A stretch of 64,000 nt of DNA from Vibrio hepatarius (GTDB taxonomy: Bacteria > Pseudomonadota > Gammaproteobacteria > Enterobacterales > Vibrionaceae): positions 56,441 through 120,440 of the forward strand of contig NZ_JAHKPM010000063.1 of assembly GCF_018860525.1 (NCBI RefSeq). Reading direction: 5' to 3'. The notes beneath the pieces were generated by a model that ran no database searches, was not told the DNA's origin, and saw only the letters and a program-made list of their open reading frames with translations. The translations under genes and the position numbers were made by a program. Below are positions 45,298-55,210 of this stretch, in pieces (positions within the stretch are counted from its first letter, which is position 1; the number at the start of each line of letters is the position of its first letter).

Positions 45298-46752
45298 ATG
45301 TTTAAACGTACACGCTCACTCATCTGCTTATGTATAACGGCCTCTCTAGGCATACAAACTCCTCTCTACGCTAATAATATCGATTTGCCAGATATTGGTA
45401 CCACCGCCAGCAGTACCCTGACTATAGATCAAGAACTTCAGTATGGTGATGCTTACATGCGTATGCTGCGTAGTAGCCACCCAATAATAAGTGATCCAGT
45501 CATCAACGAGTATATTGATAGCCTCGGCCACCAACTCGTCGCTAACGCCAATGACGTAAAAACTCCATTCACTTTTTTTATGATTCGCGATCGTAATATC
45601 AACGCTTTCGCCTTTTTTGGCGGTTATGTTGCTCTACATAGTGGTCTATTTCTTCATGCAAAAACTGAAAGTGAACTTGCTTCAGTCATGGCACATGAAA
45701 TTTCCCACGTCACTCAACGACATTTAGCTCGAAGTATGGAGGATCAGGCTCGCCGTTCTCCTGCAACTTTGGCTGCATTAGCAGGTTCATTATTACTTGC
45801 CATAGCAGCACCTGAAGCGGGAATCGCCGCCATAACAGCAACCACTGCTGGAAATATACAGGGCCAAATTAACTATACACGCAGTAATGAGAAAGAAGCC
45901 GACCGTTTTGGTATAGAAACGTTAGCAAAATCAGGGTTTGATGTTAACGCTATGCCTAGGTTTTTCTCACGACTTGCCGATGAATATCGCTACGCAAGTA
46001 CACCGCCTCCGATGTTGTTGACCCACCCATTGCCTGAAGACCGCATCACTGACAGCCGAGCAAGAGCCAGAAATTATCCAGAACGAAGGGTGTCCCCTTC
46101 GCTTAACTACAGTCTCGCTCGATCTCGCATTGTTGCTAGATATGCCGATATAAACGCAGAAGCTGCCATGGATTGGTTTCGACGTACTGAAAAAAAAGCG
46201 CCTACAAGTATTAAACCATCGTTTCAATATGGTCGAGCATTAGTTCACCTCGATAATAAGCAGCTTGATGAAGCCTATCCTCTACTGCAAACTCTACTCA
46301 GTGCTCAGCCTGATAATAACTTCTATCTAGATGCGATGACCGATCTTTACCTCGCAAAAGACCAAGCATCCAAAGCAGAAACTATGCTTAACAACGCACT
46401 GAAATCTAAGCCGAATAATTCTGTATTGACGATAAATTTTGCTAACGTTTTAATGAAGCAAGATAAAAACAAAGAAGCAGTACGAGTTCTTCAACGATAT
46501 ACCCACGACAACCCTAATGATGTCAACGGATGGCACTTACTCAGCGAGGCCAATATCCACCTTGGGCAAAGTGACGAAGACTTAGCATCGAGAGCTGAAA
46601 TATTAGCCCTCAAAGCAAACTGGAACAAAGCCATTCAGTACTATACTCAAGCAAGTCAAATAGCAGAGTTAGGAAGCCTTAAACAAGCTCGTTATGATGC
46701 ACGCATTGACCAGTTGATGGCTAAAAGAGATCGCTTTATGGCGCTGCAATAA
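45298..46752 (+). CDS. bepA: beta-barrel assembly-enhancing protease BepA (M48)
   Basis: 484 aa periplasmic zinc metalloprotease/chaperone. N-terminal signal peptide (SLICLCITASLGIQTPLYA), M48 domain with HEISH (H133, E134, H137) and the third ligand in NEKEADRFG, then C-terminal TPR repeats (~300-480). It helps fold or degrade LptD and other outer-membrane proteins. The 274 bp in front hold an inverted repeat ATTAGGC / GCCTAAT (45250-45272) close to the likely promoter. It is divergent from the perM unit and followed by arsC. Confidence 0.93.
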   Translation: MFKRTRSLICLCITASLGIQTPLYANNIDLPDIGTTASSTLTIDQELQYGDAYMRMLRSSHPIISDPVINEYIDSLGHQLVANANDVKTPFTFFMIRDRNINAFAFFGGYVALHSGLFLHAKTESELASVMAHEISHVTQRHLARSMEDQARRSPATLAALAGSLLLAIAAPEAGIAAITATTAGNIQGQINYTRSNEKEADRFGIETLAKSGFDVNAMPRFFSRLADEYRYASTPPPMLLTHPLPEDRITDSRARARNYPERRVSPSLNYSLARSRIVARYADINAEAAMDWFRRTEKKAPTSIKPSFQYGRALVHLDNKQLDEAYPLLQTLLSAQPDNNFYLDAMTDLYLAKDQASKAETMLNNALKSKPNNSVLTINFANVLMKQDKNKEAVRVLQRYTHDNPNDVNGWHLLSEANIHLGQSDEDLASRAEILALKANWNKAIQYYTQASQIAELGSLKQARYDARIDQLMAKRDRFMALQ

Positions 46753-46862
46753 TCGATAGCTCAATTAAAAATATAATAAAATCATCGGTTATCATATTTT
46801 AACGAGATGAAGACATTCCAATCATGGTGACTAAAGCCATACATCAACCGGAGATCTAACCT

Positions 46863-47207
46863 ATGTCAGTGGTGATTTATCACAACCCACGTTGCTCAAA
46901 AAGCCGCCAAACTCTGGCACTTTTAGAACAAAGAAATATCCAACCTGAAATTGTTAAGTACTTAGAGTCACCCCTGAGTATCTCTGAGCTAAAAACCTTA
47001 TACTCTCAACTTAATCTCCCTAATGTACGTGACATGATGCGTACCAAGGAAGATATCTATAAAGAGCTTAACCTCGCCAATGTATCCGATGAGCAGTTGT
47101 TTGAAGCTATGTCCAAGAATCCAAAGCTTATAGAACGCCCTATCGTAGTAAAAAATGACCAAGCAAAGCACGGTCGTCCACCAGAACAGGTGCTTGATAT
47201 TCTATGA
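46863..47207 (+). CDS. arsC: arsenate reductase, glutaredoxin-coupled (ArsC/YfgD family)
   Basis: 114 aa. The N-terminal IYHNPRCSKSRQTLALL carries the catalytic cysteine in HNPRCSKSR; IERPIVV and the RP region near the C-terminus complete the ArsC active site. The chromosomal copy beside bepA is often called yfgD and may not be a dedicated arsenic resistance gene, as no arsB or arsR is nearby. GGAGA precedes the ATG. It overlaps wrbA by 4 bp. Confidence 0.9.
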   Translation: MSVVIYHNPRCSKSRQTLALLEQRNIQPEIVKYLESPLSISELKTLYSQLNLPNVRDMMRTKEDIYKELNLANVSDEQLFEAMSKNPKLIERPIVVKNDQAKHGRPPEQVLDIL

Positions 47208-47773
47208 AATGTACCCTTGTAGTTCTTTACTACAGTCGGCACGGCTCTACTCGCTCATTGGCAAGGCACATAGCTAGAGGTGTTGAATCCATTCCTAACT
47301 GTGAAGCATGGATAAGAACAGTAGAAGATATAGAGACGAAAGACAGCACTCAAGATCCCATAATCACAATAGAAGAACTTAAGTCATGCGATGGTTTAGC
47401 TATGGGGAGCCCGGTTTGGTTTGGCAATATGTCAGCCGCTCTTAAACATTTCTGGGATCAGACCTCTTCGGTATGGATATCAGGAGATTTAATCGACAAA
47501 CCTGCCTGTGTATTTAGTTCCTCCTCAACGTTACATGGCGGACAGGAAACAACACTGCAAACCATGATGTTACCGCTTCTTCACCATGGAATGTTGATTA
47601 TGGGAATCCCTTATTCAGAACCAAAGCTTCATACGACTCAATCAGGAGGTACTCCCTATGGCGCAACCTCCGTCAGCCATGGAGAGAGTGCTCTCACTAA
47701 AGATGAAATCGAGCTTGCACGAAACTTGGGTAAGCGTTTAGCGACCACTGCCATGAAACTTAAGGAAGGCTAG
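47204..47773 (+). CDS. wrbA: WrbA-type NAD(P)H:quinone oxidoreductase
   Basis: 189 aa flavodoxin-fold protein. The FMN-phosphate loop is YYSRHGSTRSLAR, with MGSPVWFGNMSAALKHFWDQT and the C-terminal PYGATSVS as in WrbA. It reduces quinones by two electrons and protects against oxidative stress. Translationally coupled to arsC (ATGA) and 1 bp from the next gene, so the three form an operon. Confidence 0.9.
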   Translation: MKCTLVVLYYSRHGSTRSLARHIARGVESIPNCEAWIRTVEDIETKDSTQDPIITIEELKSCDGLAMGSPVWFGNMSAALKHFWDQTSSVWISGDLIDKPACVFSSSSTLHGGQETTLQTMMLPLLHHGMLIMGIPYSEPKLHTTQSGGTPYGATSVSHGESALTKDEIELARNLGKRLATTAMKLKEG

Positions 47774-47774
47774 A

Positions 47775-48194
47775 ATGCAGAAAATGTGCTCAAACACAAA
47801 AGCGTTTCGCTTTCTCGCTCTATGCGGACATTTGGGCCTACTAAGTTGGGTTCTTGTCTGGCAACTTAACCTATCCCCACACCCACATATCAACAACGTT
47901 GCGCTTGCGATTGCATGGAGTATTCCACTTCTTTTACCTCTACCAGGAATACTGGCTGGCAAGCCTTATACTCATGCTTGGGCTAACTTTGTTCTCATGC
48001 TGTACTTTTTACATGCACTCACCATATTGTATATTGGCAATGGCGAACGATGGTTAGCGAGTGTGGAATTGGCATTCACAACTCTTGCCTTCATCTGCAA
48101 CACTTTATACGCTCGGACCCGTGGACAAGAACTGGGACTAAAACTAAAACGTCTATCTAAGGTTGAAAAAGAAGAAAAACAAAGGTTTGAATAA
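47775..48194 (+). CDS. DUF2069 membrane protein
   Basis: 139 aa small inner-membrane protein with about four hydrophobic helices (ALCGHLGLLSWVLVWQL, ALAIAWSIPLLLPLPGIL, NFVLMLYFLHALTILYI, ELAFTTLAFICNTLYAR) and a charged, lysine-rich tail. It matches the DUF2069 family commonly found after wrbA. Function unknown. It ends the arsC-wrbA operon and is followed directly by a terminator. Confidence 0.82.
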   Translation: MQKMCSNTKAFRFLALCGHLGLLSWVLVWQLNLSPHPHINNVALAIAWSIPLLLPLPGILAGKPYTHAWANFVLMLYFLHALTILYIGNGERWLASVELAFTTLAFICNTLYARTRGQELGLKLKRLSKVEKEEKQRFE

Positions 48195-48199
48195 AAATA

Positions 48200-48225
48200 A
48201 AAAAGTCAGGCATGCCTGACTTTTT
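48200..48225. terminator. bidirectional terminator between converging genes
   Basis: AAAAAGTCAGGC / GCCTGACTTTTT with a 2-nt centre, serving the DUF2069 gene (plus) and the DUF2066 gene (minus). Confidence 0.92.
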
Positions 48226-49435
48226 AATATTCATTTTCAATTTCATCAAATTCAAGCACAGACTCAGGGGTTTGTTGTTCTTCGGTAGTAACTGCAATAG
48301 GTGTTCCTCGCCATTCAAACATTAAAATTTGCTCTGCCGGAATAAGATCTACATAAGTACCATCTGCATAACTCAAGTCCGAATTTGCTACCTCTCCTGA
48401 AAGTTCCTTTTCTTTTTCTTGATGATTAGCGGGTATCGAGTCGATTATATTGCTCAGTGGAATGACTTTATCCATACGTCCTACCTCTTGCTCAAACTTT
48501 GCTTGAGAAGTCAGTAAGTGTACAGTGAAAGTCACCTGATCACGTTGAATCTTAAGAATATCAAGCGATGCAACAGAGCTAAGTTTCTTAAGATTATTCT
48601 CTAAAGTGAAGAAATCCACTGCATTCTTTAGCGCCTTGAAACGAACTTTCACCGTTTCAGAAGGCTCACTAGCAACTATAACCGAGCTTTTCTTCGCATA
48701 GTAGTCGCTTATTTGATTGATCATCTTTGATGATGCATTTTTTCCAGCACTTGAACCAGAGAGTGGTGCCTGACGCGTAACACCTATAGTTGCAGGTTTT
48801 TGATCATATAAAGTCCAACGAAGCATGTTGCCATCCGATCTGACTACTAAAGCCGCGTCCACAGGGTAACGCTGACTCGCTTCACCTACAGGTCGCGCAA
48901 AACCTCCCCAAAGATCAGAGGCTGAAACACCAGTAATATCATCAAAATCACCAACAGGGACGGTAAGTGGCAAGCCTCGCTTGAAAGCTTCAGCTTTCAT
49001 TTCAGTGAGGATCTTAGAATCAGAATGTTCCCAACTTACACTTCTATCATACTGAACTTCTTCGACTAGCCATACTAAGATATTGGCACGAGCTGCAGGC
49101 CAAATTGGCACCTGAGCCTGACTAAGTAGAGAACGTATATGTGGTGCACTAAAACCCATTTTCAACGTCTGTAAACCTTCACGTTGACCGTGGCTTATTT
49201 GCGATAAATACTGCGAATTTTGCTTCAAAGCTTTTTGAATGACCGGATTAGAGGTAACATCAAAATCACCAGATGCACGCACAATAATCTCTTTCATACC
49301 ACTAACACGAGCCTTCGCATCAGCATTATCAACACTTTGTTCCAGCACAATCTCAGTCTGATATAAATCCACATTAGTTAAAGCAAGTACAGGAAAACAT
49401 ACTAATCCTAAAACCAAAAAAGCGAAACGACGCAT
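48224..49435 (-). CDS. DUF2066 exported protein
   Basis: 403 aa. N-terminal signal peptide (FAFLVLGLVCFPVLA) and a region matching the DUF2066 family (VDLYQTEIVLEQS, ISGxKEIIVRASGD-like, GFSAPHIRSLLSQAQVPIWP). Known Vibrio homologues sit beside uraA and have no assigned function. I chose the ATG at 49435, which has AGGATAG in front, over a TTG ten codons upstream. It is divergent from uraA across 254 bp. Confidence 0.8.
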   Translation of the reverse strand: MRRFAFLVLGLVCFPVLALTNVDLYQTEIVLEQSVDNADAKARVSGMKEIIVRASGDFDVTSNPVIQKALKQNSQYLSQISHGQREGLQTLKMGFSAPHIRSLLSQAQVPIWPAARANILVWLVEEVQYDRSVSWEHSDSKILTEMKAEAFKRGLPLTVPVGDFDDITGVSASDLWGGFARPVGEASQRYPVDAALVVRSDGNMLRWTLYDQKPATIGVTRQAPLSGSSAGKNASSKMINQISDYYAKKSSVIVASEPSETVKVRFKALKNAVDFFTLENNLKKLSSVASLDILKIQRDQVTFTVHLLTSQAKFEQEVGRMDKVIPLSNIIDSIPANHQEKEKELSGEVANSDLSYADGTYVDLIPAEQILMFEWRGTPIAVTTEEQQTPESVLEFDEIENEY

Positions 49436-49689
49436 AGCTATCCTAACATCAATTTTTAATTGCAACTTACGATGATAAGCAACTATCCTCTGCGGAGCAA
49501 CTAAAGCTCATTTTTATCTTGATATCACTCCTAAGGTTTCATAACACTCTGCTAAGTTCATTCAACTTGGTTGACTTTTATTTGCTCGTCCTCAGATTAC
49601 AATCCTTTACCAAGATGGTAAGATTCTGCAAATTTTATGACTGGCGCTCAACTGCCATACCACCATAGGCCAATAAAGGATAATGTAAG

Positions 49690-50937
49690 ATGAAAAATGC
49701 CATCCAAGGAGCTCAAATGCTCTTTGTTGCATTCGGCGCACTCGTATTAGTGCCATTGTTAACTGGTTTAGATCCAAGTGTTGCACTATTTGGCGCTGGT
49801 CTCGGCACACTTATTTTTCAATTTATTACTCACCGAACAGTACCTATATTCCTTGCTTCTTCCTTCGCTTTTATTGCACCCATTTTATACGGAGTTCAAA
49901 CTTGGGGCATACCGGCCACCATGGGCGGGCTTATGGCGGCAGGTCTAGTGTATGTCGTTATGGGTATATTTATTAAAGTTAGAGGTGTTGAATTTATTCA
50001 CAAGCTTCTGCCTCCTGTTGTCGTCGGACCTGTAATCATGGTAATTGGCCTAGGGCTAGCACCCGTTGCTGTTAACATGGCATTAGGAAAGGGAGGTGAT
50101 GGTGCGCAATTGCTTGACGCAAACGCATCTTTGGTTATTTCTAGTGTCTCGTTACTTACGACGATTATTATCAGTATTTTTGCTAGAGGCTTTCTTAAGT
50201 TGATGCCAATTTTAGGTGGGATATTGGCTGGCTATGTCACCAGCCTCGCCTACGGCATGGTTGATTTTAGCCCTGTAGCCGAAGCGGCTTGGCTATCTTT
50301 ACCTCAGTTCACTGCGCCAGAATTTAATATCAACGCCATTTTATTCATGATTCCCGTCGCCATTGCTCCCGCGGTGGAACACGTTGGAGATATGCTAGCG
50401 ATATCTAATGTGACAGGTAAAGATTACCTCAAAAAACCAGGTCTTCATCGAACTATAACAGGTGACGGCCTAGCGACAATCGCCGCCTCTATGCTTGGTG
50501 CTCCGCCAAATACAACCTACTCAGAGGTGACTGGGGCGGTATTGCTAACTAAGGCATTTAACCCCGTAATTATGATTTGGGCAGCTGTTACCGCAATTGT
50601 TCTTGCGCTTGTAGGAAAGCTCGGCGCTGTATTGCAAACGATCCCAATGCCAGTTATGGGAGGAATTATGATTCTTCTATTTGGATCGATTGCTACAGTA
50701 GGCTTAAATACCTTGATAAAAAACAAAGTGGATTTACATCAATCACGTAACTTAGTGATCGTTGCAATAACACTTGTCTTTGGTATCGGCGGTATGGCTT
50801 TTGGCGTTGGCGAATTCAATCTTCAAGGGGTCAGTTTATGCGGTATCATAGCGATATTAATGAATCTGATCCTTCCTAAAGATTTAGGTGAAAACCATAT
50901 CGTCGATAGCACGCAAATGGAAGATGAAAACAGCTAA
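49690..50937 (+). CDS. uraA: uracil permease (NCS2 family)
   Basis: 415 aa membrane protein with the UraA pattern: SSFAFIAPI in helix 3, AVEHVGDMLAISN with the proton/substrate-binding Glu and His, and GAPPNTTYSEVTGAV. A proton:uracil symporter. It is in its usual place beside the DUF2066 gene and so is the housekeeping uracil uptake system, separate from the NCS1 permease in the pyrimidine-catabolism cluster. No clear attenuator is visible in its leader. Confidence 0.93.
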   Translation: MKNAIQGAQMLFVAFGALVLVPLLTGLDPSVALFGAGLGTLIFQFITHRTVPIFLASSFAFIAPILYGVQTWGIPATMGGLMAAGLVYVVMGIFIKVRGVEFIHKLLPPVVVGPVIMVIGLGLAPVAVNMALGKGGDGAQLLDANASLVISSVSLLTTIIISIFARGFLKLMPILGGILAGYVTSLAYGMVDFSPVAEAAWLSLPQFTAPEFNINAILFMIPVAIAPAVEHVGDMLAISNVTGKDYLKKPGLHRTITGDGLATIAASMLGAPPNTTYSEVTGAVLLTKAFNPVIMIWAAVTAIVLALVGKLGAVLQTIPMPVMGGIMILLFGSIATVGLNTLIKNKVDLHQSRNLVIVAITLVFGIGGMAFGVGEFNLQGVSLCGIIAILMNLILPKDLGENHIVDSTQMEDENS

Positions 50938-50995
50938 AATAGATGCTCTTTTCATGGGTTACTGTAAAAATGGTAGCCCATATTTCTTCTGCGAC

Positions 50996-51469
50996 TCACA
51001 GACACAACTCGGCAAATTTCCCTCTGGTCAACAACACTAAATCTTGCGGTGCTAGTTCGATTTCCAGCCCTCGTTTTCCTGCACTTACACAAATAGTTCT
51101 TTTGCTCTTTGCACTTTGATGAATATAAGTAGGTAAGGCTTTCCTTTGTCCCAAAGGGCTAATTCCACCAATCACATACCCTGTTATTTTCTGAGCAATA
51201 TCAGGATTAGCCATCTCTGCCTTTTTGACCTTTGCCGCTTTTGCTGCCAGCTTTAGGTTTAATTTATGGTCGACCGGAATAACAGCCACTGCGAGATTTT
51301 CAGGATCGCCATTAAGGCTATAGAGTAGAGTTTTAAAGACATAACTTGGATCCTGCCCAAGAGCCTCAACGGCTTCTAAACCATAACTATCTACGCGAGA
51401 ATCGTGCTCATACTCATGAATGGTATGGACAATTTTCTTCTTCTTTGCAAGGTTAATTGCTGGAGTCAT
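50996..51469 (-). CDS. ybaK: Cys-tRNA(Pro)/Cys-tRNA(Cys) deacylase YbaK
   Basis: 157 aa editing protein of the YbaK/EbsC family: YVFKTLLYSLNG with the key lysine, AVIPVDHKLNLK, and GYVIGGISPLGQRK, the ligand-binding GGxSPxG stretch. It hydrolyses mischarged Cys-tRNA(Pro) in trans. Monocistronic, after the nutA terminator. Confidence 0.92.
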   Translation of the reverse strand: MTPAINLAKKKKIVHTIHEYEHDSRVDSYGLEAVEALGQDPSYVFKTLLYSLNGDPENLAVAVIPVDHKLNLKLAAKAAKVKKAEMANPDIAQKITGYVIGGISPLGQRKALPTYIHQSAKSKRTICVSAGKRGLEIELAPQDLVLLTRGKFAELCL

Positions 51470-51486
51470 AGCATTTCTACTGCCTA

Positions 51487-51521
51487 AAAAAAGGCGCTGA
51501 AATAGAAATACAGCGCCTTTT
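51487..51521 (-). terminator. terminator after nutA
   Basis: AAAAGGCGCTG / CAGCGCCTTTT with an 11-nt loop, 19 bp past the nutA stop and in front of ybaK. Confidence 0.88.
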
Positions 51522-51539
51522 GTTGTTCATATTTTAAAC

Positions 51540-53198
51540 CTAGTGGTAAACAACATCAGTCGACTCGAATTTATTAATATCAACTGGGCTATTTTCTTGT
51601 AAATATTCTTTTAATATTTCAGCATCAACGAAACCAGTATTGACATAACCAGGATGGTCACTGATTTTAGGATAACCATCTCCACCAGCGGCATTATAGC
51701 TCGGCACAGTGAATCGATACATCTTGTCTAAACGAAGCGGCTTGCCGCCAATGATCACATTCGATACTTTTTCATTCGCTACCGTCATAGAGATACCTGC
51801 AAACTGGGCATAGGCACCAGAATCAACTGGCATAGTTGCAACAGAATTTAAGTACTCTACTATCTCTTTGCCCGTCATGTCTGTATAGGTCAAAATATTA
51901 CCAAATGGTTGTACCTTCAGCACATCTTTATAGGTGATTTCTCCAGCCTCGATAGAATCTCGCACACCACCAGAGTTCATAATACCAAAATCTGCTTTTG
52001 CACGCTGCATATGAGCTGTTGCAATTAGTCGTCCTAGATTGGTCTGCTTAAAACGAACGACATTTCTATCACCTTCAAGTTTGCCATTAGATTCGGCGAT
52101 TTTCACCTCTAACTGATCTTGACCCTTTTCTTGGAATGGGCGCAGGAAATCTAACATTTCCTTATTTTCTGGGATTTCATTTTGAATGAAAACACGCTGT
52201 TTTTTACCGTCAACGTTCACTTTTTTCTTAAGATTTACTGGGATCAGGTTATAGCTAACCATTTCCAGCTCTCCATTATGGAACTCATAATCTGCACGCC
52301 CAACATATTTACCCCATTCATGGGCCTGTACAATGTAAGTGCCGTTTTGAAAGTCTGGTTTACATTCATCACCCGGTTTAAATCTTTTATTTATAACGTT
52401 AGGCCCTTCCATACAGACAGGCTCTTGAGAGTGACCTCCGACAATCATGTCCAAGTCTCCCTCTTTAAGATACCTCGCCAATGCAACGTCACCAGGAGCA
52501 TTAATTCCTCGGTTACCATTTTCGTAATGCCCCATGTGAGTCACCGCAAAAATCAGGTCAGGTTCCTCAGCTGTCTTGATTTCAGCGATAAGCTGCTTAG
52601 CTTCTTCTTTGGGGTCTCGAAAATCAATACCGCTAATAAATTCTGGATTGCCAATTTTAGCCGTATCTTCTGTTGTCAGACCAATAATGGCTATTTTTAT
52701 GCCTTGCTTTTCGAACATTTGGTAAGCCTGAAACATACGCTTACCTGTTTTTTTGTCATAAATATTGGCAGATAACATTGGAAAGTTAGCCCAATCTATC
52801 TGTTTAAATAGTACATCTAACGAATTATCGAATTCATGATTACCTAATGCCATAGCATCGTAACCAATCTTATTCATTCCTTTAAAGTCAGGCTCTGCAT
52901 CTTGTAGATCAGACTCAGGAACGCCAGTATTAATATCACCACCAGAGAGTAAAAGAACGCTACCACCTTCACTCTCTATATCTGCGCGCAATTCATCAAT
53001 CAAGGTTTTACGTGCAGCCATGCCGTACTCGCCATATTTATTTTGCCAAAAACGGCCATGGTGATCATTGGTGTGCAGAACAGTTAACTTATAGGTTTTA
53101 TCTGTTTCCCACTCATGCTTAGGTGCGGTCGCGCAACCAGCAAGAGTAGTAAGAATGGCCGCGCTTAATGCGGTTTTAAGAATAAGGCGTTGCTTCAT
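51540..53198 (-). CDS. nutA: 5'-nucleotidase, Vibrio NutA type (lipoprotein)
   Basis: 552 aa UshA/NutA-family enzyme. Lipobox LAGC after a short signal sequence, then LTVLHTNDHHGRFW, GGDINTG and ALGNHEFDN for the dinuclear metal site, and a C-terminal substrate domain (NSGGVRDSIEAGEITYKD). It dephosphorylates nucleotides outside the inner membrane, so nucleosides and bases can be taken up; Vibrio NutA is chloride-dependent and membrane-anchored. I chose the ATG at 53198 (MKQRLIL), with AAAGG about 8 nt upstream, over a reading 17 codons longer. Confidence 0.93.
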   Translation of the reverse strand: MKQRLILKTALSAAILTTLAGCATAPKHEWETDKTYKLTVLHTNDHHGRFWQNKYGEYGMAARKTLIDELRADIESEGGSVLLLSGGDINTGVPESDLQDAEPDFKGMNKIGYDAMALGNHEFDNSLDVLFKQIDWANFPMLSANIYDKKTGKRMFQAYQMFEKQGIKIAIIGLTTEDTAKIGNPEFISGIDFRDPKEEAKQLIAEIKTAEEPDLIFAVTHMGHYENGNRGINAPGDVALARYLKEGDLDMIVGGHSQEPVCMEGPNVINKRFKPGDECKPDFQNGTYIVQAHEWGKYVGRADYEFHNGELEMVSYNLIPVNLKKKVNVDGKKQRVFIQNEIPENKEMLDFLRPFQEKGQDQLEVKIAESNGKLEGDRNVVRFKQTNLGRLIATAHMQRAKADFGIMNSGGVRDSIEAGEITYKDVLKVQPFGNILTYTDMTGKEIVEYLNSVATMPVDSGAYAQFAGISMTVANEKVSNVIIGGKPLRLDKMYRFTVPSYNAAGGDGYPKISDHPGYVNTGFVDAEILKEYLQENSPVDINKFESTDVVYH

Positions 53199-53431
53199 TA
53201 TCATACCTTTGGACGTATAGAATTGCTCAATGAATGGGCGATTAGGCAAATTGGGTACTTATTTAACGAGTACTCAATAAAAATTTGGAATAGTTTAAAT
53301 TAAGCTATTGCTCCTGACATCTTGTTTTCATGGATATGTTGTTGAGATCACCATAATTGATATTTAAATATGTAATAAAGTGACTTAGTTTCACTTGCCT
53401 AGCAACCACTAACAAATTAAATACTAGAGGT

Positions 53432-53459
53432 AAAAAAAGCTAGCAAAAATGCTAGCCTT
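53432..53459 (-). terminator. terminator of the hemA-kdsA operon
   Basis: On the minus strand: GGCTAGCA / TGCTAGCT with a short T-rich loop, followed by seven Ts, 36 bp past the kdsA stop. The remaining gap to nutA (53199-53431) is AT-rich promoter DNA without a recognised site. Confidence 0.85.
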
Positions 53460-53495
53460 GAAGGTCAACCTGGTGAGTACTTGCAAATACAAACC

Positions 53496-54347
53496 TTAGG
53501 TAATATCGATTTTCTCAAAACCTTTAATAAGGTCATCTAGGGCTTTCATTTGTACTAGGAAAGGTTCAACTTTATCTAAAGGTAGAGCTGAAGGTCCGTC
53601 ACATTGAGCTTGTGCTGGATTAGGGTGTGATTCGATAAACAAGCCTGCGATACCGGTAGCCAAACCAGCCTTCGCTAATTCAACCGTCTGCTCTCTTCTA
53701 CCGCCGGATGCTAAACCAGAAGGATCACGCATTTGCAATGCATGCGTCACATCAAAAATGATAGGACTTCCATTTGATGCTTTCTTCATGACTCCAAAAC
53801 CTAACATATCAACGACGAGATTATCATATCCAAGACAAGAACCTCTCTCACAGAGAATAACGTTTTCATTACCACATTCTGCAAATTTTTCTACGATATT
53901 ACCCACTTGGCTAGGGCTCATATATTGAGGTTTTTTAACATTGATGGCCGATCCCGTCTTCGCCATAGATTCAACGAGATCAGTTTGGCGCGCTAAAAAT
54001 GCTGGTAATTGAATAATATCAACAACATCAGCCACTGGTTGCGCTTGTTGCTCGGTATGTACGTCTGTAATAATTTTGACCCCAAAAGTATCTTTCAACT
54101 CTTGAAAAATTTTCATGCCTTCTTCTAGACCAGGGCCACGATACGAATGGACTGAACTACGATTAGCTTTATCAAAAGAAGCTTTAAATACGTAAGGTAT
54201 ACCTAGTTTGTCGGTAACGTTGACATAATATTCACAAATCTGCATCGCAAGGTCACGAGATTCAAGAACATTCATGCCTGCAAATAAGGTAAACGGTTTG
54301 TCATTGGCTACTGGGATATCACCAACATGAACGATTTTTTGTTCCAT
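53496..54347 (-). CDS. kdsA: 3-deoxy-D-manno-octulosonate-8-phosphate synthase
   Basis: 283 aa, full length. Condenses phosphoenolpyruvate with arabinose 5-phosphate for the Kdo of lipopolysaccharide. Seen: FTLFAGMNVLESRDLA, FKASFDKANRSS, and FDVTHALQMRDPSGLASGGRR. Here the usual second asparagine/cysteine choice points to the metal-independent type, but I did not check this by alignment. It is the last gene of the hemA operon, 35 bp after sirB1, as in enterics. Confidence 0.96.
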   Translation of the reverse strand: MEQKIVHVGDIPVANDKPFTLFAGMNVLESRDLAMQICEYYVNVTDKLGIPYVFKASFDKANRSSVHSYRGPGLEEGMKIFQELKDTFGVKIITDVHTEQQAQPVADVVDIIQLPAFLARQTDLVESMAKTGSAINVKKPQYMSPSQVGNIVEKFAECGNENVILCERGSCLGYDNLVVDMLGFGVMKKASNGSPIIFDVTHALQMRDPSGLASGGRREQTVELAKAGLATGIAGLFIESHPNPAQAQCDGPSALPLDKVEPFLVQMKALDDLIKGFEKIDIT

Positions 54348-54382
54348 TTTAATTCTCTATTTATGTCTGTCTAATACCATGC

Positions 54383-55207
54383 TTAATGCACGGTCACAGG
54401 AGTCAAATTCATTGCATTAACTTGATTCTTTAATAACTCTGCAGCAGGATCATCAGGGCACTGATCAATAAAATACAGATAATCAGTTAGAGCAATTTGG
54501 TGACAATCTAACTGCTGATAAATAAAACCACGATCACGAATTTCATAAGGATCATCAGGCACAAAAGTTAACGCGAGATTGGTACATTTAAGTGCCAATG
54601 TGTAATGCTCTTCACGCAGAAAAGCACTTTTAACCAAGGCTAGCCATCGACCAATTACAGTTGGGTTATCTGTCGATTTAAGGTGTGCTTGTTTGAGCCT
54701 TGCCAAAGGCCCACTATGACCGATCAACCAAGCTCTAAGTATTTGTTTAGATACATATTCGCCATTAAAGGGATTAATGTACTTCGGCGCTTCGCCAAAC
54801 CACTCAACCTTTATTAAAAACTGACTCGGAAATGTTACTCCAGAGATGGGAAAGCCTAATTTCCTTCCCAAATACAAAAGAATGGAACCTAAACTTACAG
54901 GAATGCCTTTACGACGTTCTAATACTTTATCGATAAAAGCATTGGAAGACTCATAATAAGCATCTTGATCACCAATAAAACCCCACTCATGATAAAAAAG
55001 TCGCAATAAAGCTTCAAAACGTTGCTGGTCATTTACTTCATTACTTAAGGTAAGCTCAGCTTCTTTTAATAGACGTTGAAGTTCCTTTTTGGCCCATAAG
55101 TCTTTGGTCGCCGGATTAATCGCTTTGTTTAATATCAATGCCCCTTCAGCCAATTCAATCGCATCAAAATCTTCATCAAATAACTCAACCATGGAATTCA
55201 CTAACAC
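54383..55207 (-). CDS. sirB1: SirB1 family protein (transglutaminase-like/TPR)
   Basis: 274 aa. An N-terminal transglutaminase-like domain (RRKGIPVSLGSILLYLGRKLGFPISGVTFPSQF split by loops) and C-terminal TPR-like helices (ALKCTNLALTFVPDDPYEIRDRGFIYQQ). The conserved gene of the prfA-prmC-kdsA operon, known as sirB1 or ychA; role not established. It follows sirB2 by 3 bp. Confidence 0.9.
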   Translation of the reverse strand: MLVNSMVELFDEDFDAIELAEGALILNKAINPATKDLWAKKELQRLLKEAELTLSNEVNDQQRFEALLRLFYHEWGFIGDQDAYYESSNAFIDKVLERRKGIPVSLGSILLYLGRKLGFPISGVTFPSQFLIKVEWFGEAPKYINPFNGEYVSKQILRAWLIGHSGPLARLKQAHLKSTDNPTVIGRWLALVKSAFLREEHYTLALKCTNLALTFVPDDPYEIRDRGFIYQQLDCHQIALTDYLYFIDQCPDDPAAELLKNQVNAMNLTPVTVH

Positions 55208-55210
55208 ACC

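Noticed and set aside
52182..52775. 197-codon open frame on the plus strand opposite nutA
   Set aside because: It is antisense to a conserved gene, has no family resemblance and no start signal; a shadow of nutA codon use.
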